Positions 1 through 7,829 of a stretch of 64,000 bases of DNA are shown piece after piece. This DNA is from UBA9160 sp035489755 (lineage in GTDB: Bacteria > Myxococcota_A > UBA9160): contig DATGZK010000039.1 of assembly GCA_035489755.1 (NCBI GenBank), forward strand, positions 1 to 64,000, in the 5' to 3' direction. The notes below the pieces were generated by a model. The model was not told the origin of the DNA and did no database searches. It was given only the letters and a program-made list of their open reading frames with translations. How positions within the stretch are numbered: position 1 is the stretch's first letter; each line of letters starts with the position of its first letter. The translations under genes and the position numbers were made by a program.

Positions 1-1
1 C

Positions 2-1864
2 TCGGCCGTTACCGTCCCCTACACGTTCTTCAAACAGCAGGTCCAGCTGGGCAATGTGAAAGAAGTGACTGGCATCGGCGATACCCTCCGCGGCACCTTC
101 AAAGACCCAGTCACCTATCCCCCACGAACTGAACCATCGGCTGACAAGGAGAAGGACAAGACGGCGCATCCCTCGGACGAGGGACCGCCGGTTACCTCCA
201 CGCACTTCAAAACACAGCGTCCGGTGTTCGCCGACCCCGGCCTCGAGAGCCTGCTCGATCAGAAGGGCGTGGTCGTGACCGCGATCGACGAGAGCGGTCC
301 CTCTTGGCTCAAGCTGGTGATCGGGTTCGGTCCGACGTTGCTCTTGATCGCCGCCTTTGTATGGCTAACGCGGCGGGCTGCAGCGGCGGGGGGCGGCGGC
401 ATCTTCGGGCTCGGTCGCAGCCGCGCCAAGCGCTACAGCGAAGAACAGCCCAAGGTGACTTTCGCAGACGTCGCGGGCATCGATGAGGCTGAAAACGAGC
501 TGATCGAGATCGTTGACTTCCTCAAGAATCCCGATAAGTACCAGCGGCTCGGCGGCACCATGCCAAAGGGCGTCCTCCTCGTCGGCGCACCGGGCACCGG
601 CAAGACTCTCCTCGCCCGCGCGATCGCCGGCGAGGCGGGTGTCCCGTTCTTTAGCCTGAGCGCCTCCGAGTTCATCGAAATGATCGTCGGGGTGGGCGCC
701 GCGCGAGTGCGTGATCTGTTCACGCAAGCCCGTACGGCCGCTCCGTCGATCGTCTTCATCGACGAACTCGATGCCATCGGTCGGGTGCGAGGGAGCGGCG
801 CGGCGCTCGGGGGTCACGATGAGCGCGAACAGACCCTCAATCAGATCCTGACTGAAATGGATGGCTTCGACTCCCGAGAGGGTGTGATCGTGCTCGCTGC
901 GACCAACCGTGCGGATGTCCTGGATCCGGCGCTCTTGCGACCGGGCCGCTTCGATCGCCGCATCATCGTGCAACGTCCCGACCGCGCGGGCCGGGCGGCG
1001 ATCTTGAAGGTGCACACGAGGCTCGTGCCTCTCATGCCGGACGTGTCCCTCGAACGAATCGCCGCCGAGACGCCTGGGCTGGTGGGCGCCGAACTGCGAA
1101 ACCTCGTGAACGAGGCGGCGTTGCGTGCGGCGCGCAGCGGGGCCATCGCGGTGCGCAATGAGGACTTTGCAGAGGCGCTCGAGAAGATCACCCTCGGTCC
1201 CGCGCGTCCTGTGCTCCTCAATCCCGCCGATCGAGAGCGCACCGCCTACCATGAATCCGGCCACGCGCTGCTCGGAATGCTCGTGCCCGGGAGCGACCCG
1301 GTCCACCGCGTTTCGATCGTGCCCCGCGGAATGGCGCTTGGCGTCACGTATCAGTTGCCCGTGGATGACCGCACAAGCTATTCGGAGGACTATCTGCGCG
1401 CGCGCATCACGAGCGCGCTCGGTGGACGCGCCGCAGAGCGGCTCGTGTATGGCGTGGTTACGACCGGTGCCGAAAACGACCTGCACCAGGTGACGGAAAT
1501 CGCCCGCCGCATGGTCTTGCGCTGGGGGATGAGCGAGAAGCTAGGTCCCATCAGCTTCGTGACGCCGCAGGACGATGGGCTACCGCCCGCATTCCAGCAT
1601 CAGCCCTACAGCGAGGCAACCTCGGAACTGATCGACGCCGAGGTGCGCCGCATCGTCGAGCAGTGTCACCGCGAAGCAGACCGGCTGCTGGCTGAGCACC
1701 GCGACAAGCTCGACGCGCTCGCCCACGCGCTGCTCAAGGCCGAGTCTCTGGACGAGGCGGCGATCCGTGAGGTGACGGGCCTCGGGCCGCGAGCCGAAGC
1801 CACCGTATCCGCATCCCACGCCGCGACCCCGAAGGCCACGCCGACGAACGAAAAGCTCTCGTAG
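2..1864 (+). CDS. ftsH: ATP-dependent zinc metalloprotease FtsH, 5' end cut by window edge
   Basis: Membrane-anchored AAA+ protease that unfolds and degrades membrane and some cytosolic proteins. The reading frame is open to the left edge, and the first residues (VPYTFFKQQVQLGNVKEV) are the usual start of the FtsH periplasmic domain. The true start is therefore a little upstream of the window, and the GTG at 56 is internal. In order: periplasmic domain; a membrane segment around 'LVIGFGPTLLLIAAFVWL'; Walker A GAPGTGKT; Walker B IVFIDELDAIG; the second region of homology (TNRADVLDPALLRPGRFDRR); then the zinc site HESGH and the third-ligand region GAENDL. All catalytic residues expected for an active protease are present. 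The C-terminus ends in a normal short, low-complexity tail. Family identity is certain. Confidence 0.96.
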   Translation, partial: SAVTVPYTFFKQQVQLGNVKEVTGIGDTLRGTFKDPVTYPPRTEPSADKEKDKTAHPSDEGPPVTSTHFKTQRPVFADPGLESLLDQKGVVVTAIDESGPSWLKLVIGFGPTLLLIAAFVWLTRRAAAAGGGGIFGLGRSRAKRYSEEQPKVTFADVAGIDEAENELIEIVDFLKNPDKYQRLGGTMPKGVLLVGAPGTGKTLLARAIAGEAGVPFFSLSASEFIEMIVGVGAARVRDLFTQARTAAPSIVFIDELDAIGRVRGSGAALGGHDEREQTLNQILTEMDGFDSREGVIVLAATNRADVLDPALLRPGRFDRRIIVQRPDRAGRAAILKVHTRLVPLMPDVSLERIAAETPGLVGAELRNLVNEAALRAARSGAIAVRNEDFAEALEKITLGPARPVLLNPADRERTAYHESGHALLGMLVPGSDPVHRVSIVPRGMALGVTYQLPVDDRTSYSEDYLRARITSALGGRAAERLVYGVVTTGAENDLHQVTEIARRMVLRWGMSEKLGPISFVTPQDDGLPPAFQHQPYSEATSELIDAEVRRIVEQCHREADRLLAEHRDKLDALAHALLKAESLDEAAIREVTGLGPRAEATVSASHAATPKATPTNEKLS

Positions 1865-2191
1865 GCGGCCTCCCCCCTCCGCACGAATAGAGCCAAGCCG
1901 CCTTGGCCCCGAGGAGGCCATCCCCGCAGCCCCTCCCGGCCGCAGCTTCCTAGGTCACGGCGACGGCCCTAAGGGGTATTCAGTCCCCGCCTCGGCCCCG
2001 TCCCCCTGAACGCACCCGCGGGGCTCCGCAAGAGCGTAACCCCCTTCGTACCCAAGGGACACACTCAAGCGCCCAACGATGCCAATTTTTCTCCTTACCG
2101 CGCGGTAAGGAGCATGTTAGGATGCCGCGCTTTGGAAAACGCCGTCCACGCTGCCCCATCTCGCCAGCTGAAACGTTGAGGAGTTCGATCC
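1865..2191. other. Intergenic region between ftsH and the hydrolase gene
   Basis: No gene is supported here. A loose inverted repeat (GGCCTCC near 1866, GGAGGCC near 1913) follows ftsH but has no T-tract, so it is a poor terminator. The right half holds the operator-like palindrome and -10 box listed separately, and a leader of about 60 bases follows before the hydrolase start. Confidence 0.5.
2091..2123 (+). promoter_or_regulatory. Perfect 22-bp palindrome over a candidate promoter
   Basis: CTCCTTACCGC is followed directly by its exact reverse complement GCGGTAAGGAG (2091-2112). Just downstream lies an extended -10-like TGTTAGGAT (2115-2123). The matching -35 position falls inside the palindrome, so a dimeric repressor bound there would block RNA polymerase. 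The core TTACCGCGCGGTAA resembles operators of TetR-type regulators, but no regulator gene is adjacent. The absence of a T-run argues against a terminator. The symmetry is seen directly; the operator role is inferred. Confidence 0.55.
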
Positions 2192-4612
2192 ATGCCCTTC
2201 CTGCATCGCATCCGCCACCCCTTCCTCATCGCTCTTATCGCCGCTGGAGCCGTAGGTGCTGGCCCATGCGCGCCGTTTGGAACCGGTACGCCCTTCTTCT
2301 TCTTCCGAGCACCTTTGTTCGGTCAGCTTTCCCTGGTGGGCCAGATTCCCGTCGAACTCGTGCTGCCGGGCTTTGCCCACATCGACTCCCTCACACTTTC
2401 GCTCGATGGAGCCGCGCTCAATCCCGCGAGCTTCACGCGGAACACGGTTCTCGAAGGCGCACTCCCTGCGCTCGGCGCCGGGCAGCACCAGCTCGCCGCC
2501 GAGGCGCAGGTTCGGCTCTTCTTCTTTCTCCCGATTACGGTCCACGCCGCGACTCAGTTCGAGCTGGTGGATCTCGACCGCCCCGACCTTTGCGAAATCC
2601 TGAACAACGCCGAGTGCATGCTCCCCTATCCGTCGTCCCGCTTCTTGGAGCCGGCGAACACGCCCACGGGCTATCGCCTTGCATTCCCCGAAGGCGGGAT
2701 GCCGGCGCAGCAGGGCAAACCCCTCTCACCCGATCCGTATCGCAAGCTCGACGGCTTTAGCCCGACGGTGCAGATCCTCATGAATTTTCCCGGGGGCGTG
2801 GACCCGATTCTTTCCAACGCCTCGCACCTCATCCCTGGCAAGCCCGGTGACCCCAATGCCCGCTCGTACGGTACGCGCTCCCTCGATTCGGACAGCCCGA
2901 CGGTGCTGATCGATGCCGACACGGGCGAGCACATCCTCCACTTTGTAGAGAACGACGCCCACGCCCAAGGCAACCCGGCGCGACAGGTGCTCTTCCTGCG
3001 GCCAGGCCGCAGTTTGCAGCCGAGCCACCGCTACATCGTTGCGGTGCGGGACCTGAAACACCCCGATGGTACGTCCGTCAATCCCGAGCCACCCTTTGCC
3101 GTGCTGCGGGATCACCGCCCGTCAACGATCGCAGCGCTTGAAATGCGGCGCGACCGCTTCGAAGACATCTTCTTCCGTCTGCGCCGAGCAGGCGTCGAGC
3201 GCAGCGACCTCATCCTGGCCTTCGACTTCGTCGTGCAAAGCGACGCGGGACTGACCGCGCAAATGCTTTCCATGCGCGATCAGGCCTTCGCCTGGCTCGC
3301 CTCACAGACGCAGCCCACCTTCACGGTTGACAACGTGTCCGAGAATGACTGCACGAAGGCTGGAACGTTCGTGTGGAGAACCGTGACTGGCACCTATCGG
3401 GTTCCTCTCTTCCTGACAAGTGATCCGGTGACCGATTCCGGTACCCCCGGCACACTGAACGTGGATGCGGCCGGCAACCCGGTGCAGAACGGACTTACCA
3501 ATCCCCCCTTCACCGCCGTCATTCCCTGCACTGTCCTGGCAAACGGGGGCACCCCAAAGCACGCGAATCTCTTCGGACATGGCCTTTTCGGGAGCGGGAG
3601 TGACATTCTCGGTTACCTGAATCAGCCCTTGCTTCAACAGTTCGACTACGTGGTCGCAGCGACCGACTGGCGAGGCCTCTCGAGCCCGGACCTAAACCCC
3701 ATTGCGACGAGCTATCTGGTCGACGTCGTCTTGAATCTAAACCTGATCGATGCGCTGCCGGACCGCTTGCGGCAGGGCATGCTGAATACCCTCGTGCTTG
3801 GTCACATGCTGAAAACCGGAGCGTTTAACGTGAGCCCGACCTTTCAGACACCGGGCGATGTGCCCGTGGTCGACGCCAGTGAGATGTTTTATTTCGGCGC
3901 GAGCCTCGGCGGAATTCTCGGCACAATGTTCTCCGGTCTCTCGCCCGACATCGAGCGCGCCAACGTGGATGTACCTGCGATCAACTTCTCACTCCTCCTC
4001 CAGCGCTCAACGGACTTCATCCCGTTCGCGTCTGTGCTCCAGATTTCCGGTGTGACCGACCCGATGGACACGGCGCTCGGGCTCTCCATCATTCACGAGT
4101 TGTGGGTGCGCGGTGAACCGGCGGCTCTCGCGACCCACGTGACGAGCAACCCGCTGCCGGGGACGAACGCGAAAAAGATTCTGATGACAGAAGCCTTCCT
4201 TGACCAAGAGGTCTCAAATCAGGGTACGGAGATCGCGGCGCGCACCCTTGGGCTTCCTCAACTTGTCGGGTCGCTCCTGCCGGGTGTCGCAGAAATCCCT
4301 GACCAGGCCGGCCCGCTCGACTCAGCGTGGGTGGTTTATGACGCCGGTGGGTTCGATCTCAGCAACCCGGCGGATGCGCCGTTCATTCCCCCGCTCGCGA
4401 ACCTCGCGGCTCAGCCAAATCAGTGCAACCCGCACCCGCGGCGCTTCTTCATCCCGGCGTCGATTCATCAGTTCCTGACCTTCATGCAACCCGGCGGGAA
4501 GATCCAGAACTTCTGCAATGGTCTGTGCGACGCCGACAACACCCTCGACGCAACTGGAGAGTTCCTCGAACTGCCGTTCGGCCAGCCCCGCTGTGACCCG
4601 TTTGCGCCTTGA
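2192..4612 (+). CDS. Large secreted alpha/beta-hydrolase-like protein
   Basis: 806 residues. It begins with a short basic stretch and a hydrophobic segment (FLIALIAAGAVGAG) followed by Cys, so it is exported and possibly lipid-anchored, although the -1 residue Pro-Cys is a poor lipobox. An N-terminal beta-rich region contains the phrase 'NAECMLPYPSSRFL', which recurs in large uncharacterised proteins of deltaproteobacteria. The C-terminal half is hydrolase-like: 'LFGHGLFGSGSD' looks like an oxyanion loop, 'FYFGASLGGILG' is a GxSxGG nucleophile elbow with Ser near residue 571, and a late 'ASIHQFLTF' may supply the catalytic His. Substrate unknown; lipase or esterase activity is a guess from the fold. 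It stands alone behind the palindromic site at 2091-2112. Confidence 0.75.
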   Translation: MPFLHRIRHPFLIALIAAGAVGAGPCAPFGTGTPFFFFRAPLFGQLSLVGQIPVELVLPGFAHIDSLTLSLDGAALNPASFTRNTVLEGALPALGAGQHQLAAEAQVRLFFFLPITVHAATQFELVDLDRPDLCEILNNAECMLPYPSSRFLEPANTPTGYRLAFPEGGMPAQQGKPLSPDPYRKLDGFSPTVQILMNFPGGVDPILSNASHLIPGKPGDPNARSYGTRSLDSDSPTVLIDADTGEHILHFVENDAHAQGNPARQVLFLRPGRSLQPSHRYIVAVRDLKHPDGTSVNPEPPFAVLRDHRPSTIAALEMRRDRFEDIFFRLRRAGVERSDLILAFDFVVQSDAGLTAQMLSMRDQAFAWLASQTQPTFTVDNVSENDCTKAGTFVWRTVTGTYRVPLFLTSDPVTDSGTPGTLNVDAAGNPVQNGLTNPPFTAVIPCTVLANGGTPKHANLFGHGLFGSGSDILGYLNQPLLQQFDYVVAATDWRGLSSPDLNPIATSYLVDVVLNLNLIDALPDRLRQGMLNTLVLGHMLKTGAFNVSPTFQTPGDVPVVDASEMFYFGASLGGILGTMFSGLSPDIERANVDVPAINFSLLLQRSTDFIPFASVLQISGVTDPMDTALGLSIIHELWVRGEPAALATHVTSNPLPGTNAKKILMTEAFLDQEVSNQGTEIAARTLGLPQLVGSLLPGVAEIPDQAGPLDSAWVVYDAGGFDLSNPADAPFIPPLANLAAQPNQCNPHPRRFFIPASIHQFLTFMQPGGKIQNFCNGLCDADNTLDATGEFLELPFGQPRCDPFAP

Positions 4613-5227
4613 TCGGTGCTAAGGCACGGGGTTTGGTCCCTCGGACGTACCGAAGGCGGTGCGGCCGGGGCCCGTGGAAATCCCCTCCGAGGGGATCCCG
4701 AGCGATCGCGGTGTGAGCTTGCAGGTACCCACGCGGTCCGCAAGATCAGACGCACTTCACCCCGGTCCATCCGAAGCACCGGGGAACTGAGCGGCGCCCT
4801 CGCCCTCTCCTGCGGCTGGCCAAGTCCCCTTCGGAGATCGCTCTGCCTTTACCTTCGCGTTCTCGCGACTTTTTCATCACCTCGCGAGTTCGCTCCTAAC
4901 CGACACTCCGGATCTCGAAGCCTCTAGGAAAGACCTACCGCACGATCTTCCTGCGCAGTCTTGCCATCCGACTCACCAGCTTACGATCCATTGGGGAGCA
5001 GTTCGCCTTTGGCTACTTCGGGCAGCCCAGGGTGATTTCATCCCGCTGCTGTGCATATACTGGCCGAGGGAGAAGTATCCTTCGCTCCTGAATGGCTTTC
5101 TTTCCAGCGTGTTTGCGGCGACGCTGCTTCGGAAGCGGTCGTCGCGGCGGCTTCGCAGCGCGGCGACGCTTCTCCCGATGAGATCTCACAAGACACTCCG
5201 AGTCGAATCCACGAAGGGAGGATACAA
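4613..5227. other. Intergenic region with a small hairpin
   Basis: About 600 bases with no gene I can support. ATCCCCT (4680-4686) and AGGGGAT (4690-4696) form a 7-bp stem with a 3-base loop, 68 bases after the hydrolase stop. No T-tract follows, so it is at best a weak or factor-assisted terminator. The segment just before the next gene carries its Shine-Dalgarno sequence GGGAGG. An in-frame extension of the OmpA-like gene back to 5051 lacks a signal sequence and is not believed. Confidence 0.45.
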
Positions 5228-5782
5228 ATGAAGTGCCCGATCATCGATTGGCGAATGGTAGGGGCGAGCTGTGGGATGGCGCTTGCGCTGACCGCGTGTG
5301 TTACCACCTCGAAATACAACAGCATGATGCAGCAACAGAAAGCGCTGGAGGGATCTCTCCAATCCGAGATTAACGCGGATCAAGTCAAGATCGAACAGCT
5401 CGAGGATGGGATCCGCGTACGCATGTCCGGTGAACTCCTCTACCACTCCGGATCGGTCGGCCTTAGCTCGAGCGGTCAGGCGGCGCTCGCCAAGGTCGCT
5501 CCGCAGCTTTCCACGATGGCAGCGCAGAACAATGAGATCGATGTCATCGGCAACACCGACGATGTTCCGATTGGCCGCGAGCTTGCCGAGCGCTATCCCT
5601 CGAACTGGGAGCTGGCCGGCGCGAGGGCCGCGGTCGTCGTGCGCTACTTGCAGGAGAATGGAGTCGATCCCACCAAGCTAAGGGCAATCTCCGCGGGGCA
5701 GTATCATCCGATCGATCCCAACGACTCTGCCGTCGACCGGGAGCACAATCGACGAACCGATCTTCTCGTACGGCCCCACTAG
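5228..5782 (+). CDS. OmpA-family peptidoglycan-binding lipoprotein
   Basis: 184 residues. The ATG at 5228 was chosen because GGGAGG lies just upstream at the right spacing and because it puts a lipoprotein signal at the N-terminus (MALALTAC, lipobox LTAC). A short helical stretch (about residues 30-60) is followed by an OmpA/MotB C-terminal domain: 'NTDDVPIG', 'SNWELAGARAAVVVRYL', 'LRAISAGQYHPI' and 'NRRTDLLV' match the family core, including the Asp and Arg that hold meso-diaminopimelate. It probably tethers the outer membrane to peptidoglycan. The next lipoprotein gene follows within 40 bases and may be co-transcribed. Confidence 0.88.
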   Translation: MKCPIIDWRMVGASCGMALALTACVTTSKYNSMMQQQKALEGSLQSEINADQVKIEQLEDGIRVRMSGELLYHSGSVGLSSSGQAALAKVAPQLSTMAAQNNEIDVIGNTDDVPIGRELAERYPSNWELAGARAAVVVRYLQENGVDPTKLRAISAGQYHPIDPNDSAVDREHNRRTDLLVRPH

Positions 5783-5821
5783 AGTTAAAAGTGGTATCGC
5801 AGGAAAATGGAGAGAAGACAC

Positions 5822-6190
5822 ATGAACCGGCACTGCGGGAGGGTACCTGTGCGGAGGACGACCGCCCTTGCGGGGCTTGTGAGCGCACTGTTCGCGATGG
5901 CCTGCCAGACGCAGGCTCAGTTTCTGACCAGTAAGCAGGACGCAGCACTGCAGACGGCTGAGCGCCGGGGACAGTTCGAACTGAATTGCCCCGACGCAAA
6001 GGCCGAGGTGCTCTCGAGCGAGGTCGTCCAGCCTGCATTGCAAGGTCCAGTTGTCGCGGGCATCCAGCGCGCCGAGTTCACGATCGGCGTCGTCGGCTGC
6101 GGGCAAAGGACCACGTACGTGGTTGCATGTCCTGAAGGTGGAGAAGGCTGTTTTGCGATGGATTCGGGGGCCTTCCGTCGCGGGAATTAG
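5822..6190 (+). CDS. Small conserved-looking lipoprotein, function unknown
   Basis: 122 residues from the ATG at 5822, preferred over the ATG at 5807 because the AGGAAAATGGAGAG stretch gives a GGAGA about eight bases before it. Signal peptide with lipobox LFAMAC. The mature part has paired cysteines (NCPDAKAEVL, VVGCGQRTTYVVACPEGGEGC), consistent with disulphides in a small periplasmic domain. A segment 'AEVLSSEVVQP...EFTIGVVGCGQRTTYVV' resembles short proteins annotated only as hypothetical in related genomes. No function is proposed. Confidence 0.7.
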   Translation: MNRHCGRVPVRRTTALAGLVSALFAMACQTQAQFLTSKQDAALQTAERRGQFELNCPDAKAEVLSSEVVQPALQGPVVAGIQRAEFTIGVVGCGQRTTYVVACPEGGEGCFAMDSGAFRRGN

Positions 6191-6597
6191 ACCATCGGGT
6201 TACCGGCCGCGGAGGAGAACCCGCGACGGAATGAAGGTCGGGTTCCTGGTACGACCCGCTTCGGATGAGCGCAATCGCGGCCACCGAAATCCGGCTCGGA
6301 AGCCCGGGCACTGGCGCTTGGTCCCTATGGCTGGGATGCGAATGCGTCGGCTCACGCCAAACGGCGACGCGCGCTCATCTTCGAGCGCAGAAGCGCCGCG
6401 GACGGGTCGGGGTGGTGGAAGAGCAAGGTACTCACGGCGCCAGAGATCCACTCTCGCACGAATCGCGTCTTCGAATGTCTTGAGAGCCTCTCCCTCGATC
6501 CCTATGATGACGCCGTCTCGACACGGCCGGCGGAATGTCTCCAGTGCTCGCTTGAGCTTCCTCGCCGCTCGCGTTGTTGTGTTGAGGGAGTACCCCC
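6191..6597. other. Intergenic region before the pqi operon
   Basis: About 400 bases. No gene with a signal, ribosome binding site or recognisable domain on the plus strand. On the minus strand a frame through about 6575-6330 reads as an Arg/Lys-rich helical stretch (for example KRALETFRRPCRDGVIIGIEG), which could be a decayed gene, but I cannot name it. The pqi promoter must lie here; I cannot point to a convincing -35/-10 pair. Confidence 0.4.
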
Positions 6598-7197
6598 ATC
6601 AGCCTCGTCGCCTGCCAAGACTGCGATCTCCTTCATTCCCTCACCTCGATTCCCGAGGGTGCCGTCGCAAAGTGTCGACGATGTCAAGCGGTGCTTCGCA
6701 AATCCCCGCACAACGGTCTTGAGCGAACCTTCGCCCTCGCTCTTTCCGCTGGCATCTTGTTCGTGGTGGCCAACAGTTTTCCCTTTCTCTCCTTCGTGAT
6801 GAATGGCCAGGCTACGGAGACGACACTGCTCACCGGCATCGTGGATCTCTATCGCCAAGGCAAAGCAGAGCTCTCCGCACTCGTCCTGTTGACGATTGTG
6901 CTCGCACCGCTCCTCCAGATCACACTCCTGATCTACGTGCTGGCTCCCCTGCGCTGGAATCGTGTGCCCTGGCAGCTCCCCGCTGCGTTCCGACTCCTCC
7001 GTCACGTGGAGCCGTGGAGCATGATGGAGGTTTTCATGATCGGGATCGTGGTTGCGGTCGTGAAGCTGCGGGATCTTGCGAGCATTGTGCCCGGCCTTGC
7101 GCTCTGGTCGTTTGTGCTGCTGATGCTGGCCTTGGCGGGAGCGGCCGCATCCTTCGAGCCCGAAGCGATCTGGGAACGAGTAGAGGGCCGGAGTTGA
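6598..7197 (+). CDS. pqiA: PqiA-type inner-membrane protein, first copy, apparent ATC start
   Basis: About 200 residues. The frame carries the full PqiA N-terminal zinc ribbon (CQDC...CRRC, codons 6613-6684) followed by four membrane segments. The ribbon lies upstream of the first GTG (6691), so the gene must start earlier. The only room is between a TGA (6583-6585) and the ribbon, where there is no ATG, GTG or TTG. GAGGGAG (6584-6590) sits seven bases before an ATC at 6598, making ATC the likely start. PqiA anchors the PqiB/PqiC lipid-transport system in the inner membrane. E. coli PqiA has two such domains in one protein; here each is a separate gene. The stop overlaps the TTG start of the second copy. 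Confidence 0.85.
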   Translation: MSLVACQDCDLLHSLTSIPEGAVAKCRRCQAVLRKSPHNGLERTFALALSAGILFVVANSFPFLSFVMNGQATETTLLTGIVDLYRQGKAELSALVLLTIVLAPLLQITLLIYVLAPLRWNRVPWQLPAAFRLLRHVEPWSMMEVFMIGIVVAVVKLRDLASIVPGLALWSFVLLMLALAGAAASFEPEAIWERVEGRS

Positions 7198-7829
7198 GCG
7201 CCGCCGCGGGCACTGCGCTTGCGGCGTCCTGCGCGCGATGCCACGCCTGCGGCCTCCTCTCGCGCCTTCCCATGCCGACTGGCGAGGGCGCGCGCTGCCG
7301 CCGCTGCGGTGCTCAGCTCCACCGGCGAAAGATTCGAAGTCTTGAGCGGACGTGGGCCTTCGTCATCGCGGCGATTCTCTGCTACGCACCCGCAAATATT
7401 CTTCCCGTGATGACCGTGGTCTCCCTTGGCAAACGCGAGTCGGATACGATCCTAAGTGGCGTCATTTATCTCCTCACCCACGGCATGTGGCCGCTCGCGA
7501 TCGTCGTCTTTACTGCGAGTGTCTTCGTGCCCATGCTCAAACTCCTGATCCTCGTCTTTCTTCTGATCTCCGTACACCGGAGATCCGACTGGAGACCTGT
7601 CGAAAGGACTCGCCTCTATCGCATTACCGAGGCCATAGGCCGCTGGTCGATGGTGGATATTTACGTCGTCACGATCCTTGTGGCCCTTGTCCGCCTTGGC
7701 AATCTCGCCACGATCGAAGCGGAGTTCGGCGCGGTCTTCTTCGGCGCTGTGGTGGTGCTGACGATGCTGGCCGCAGAATCCTTCGACCCACGCCTCATCT
7801 GGGATCGAAGCCACGCGAGGTCATCGTGA
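7194..7829 (+). CDS. pqiA: PqiA-type inner-membrane protein, second copy
   Basis: 211 residues. It starts at TTG 7194, overlapping the stop of the preceding pqiA (TTGA), with a GAGGG upstream. It has the same architecture as its neighbour: zinc ribbon CHAC...CRRC near residues 15-37, then four membrane segments with PqiA signatures 'YAPANILPVM' and 'GRWSMVDIYVVTILVALV'. With the first copy it reconstitutes the two-domain E. coli PqiA. Its TGA overlaps the GTG start of pqiB (GTGA), so translation of the set is coupled. The zinc-ribbon cysteines are complete in both copies. Confidence 0.9.
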   Translation: MSAAAGTALAASCARCHACGLLSRLPMPTGEGARCRRCGAQLHRRKIRSLERTWAFVIAAILCYAPANILPVMTVVSLGKRESDTILSGVIYLLTHGMWPLAIVVFTASVFVPMLKLLILVFLLISVHRRSDWRPVERTRLYRITEAIGRWSMVDIYVVTILVALVRLGNLATIEAEFGAVFFGAVVVLTMLAAESFDPRLIWDRSHARSS

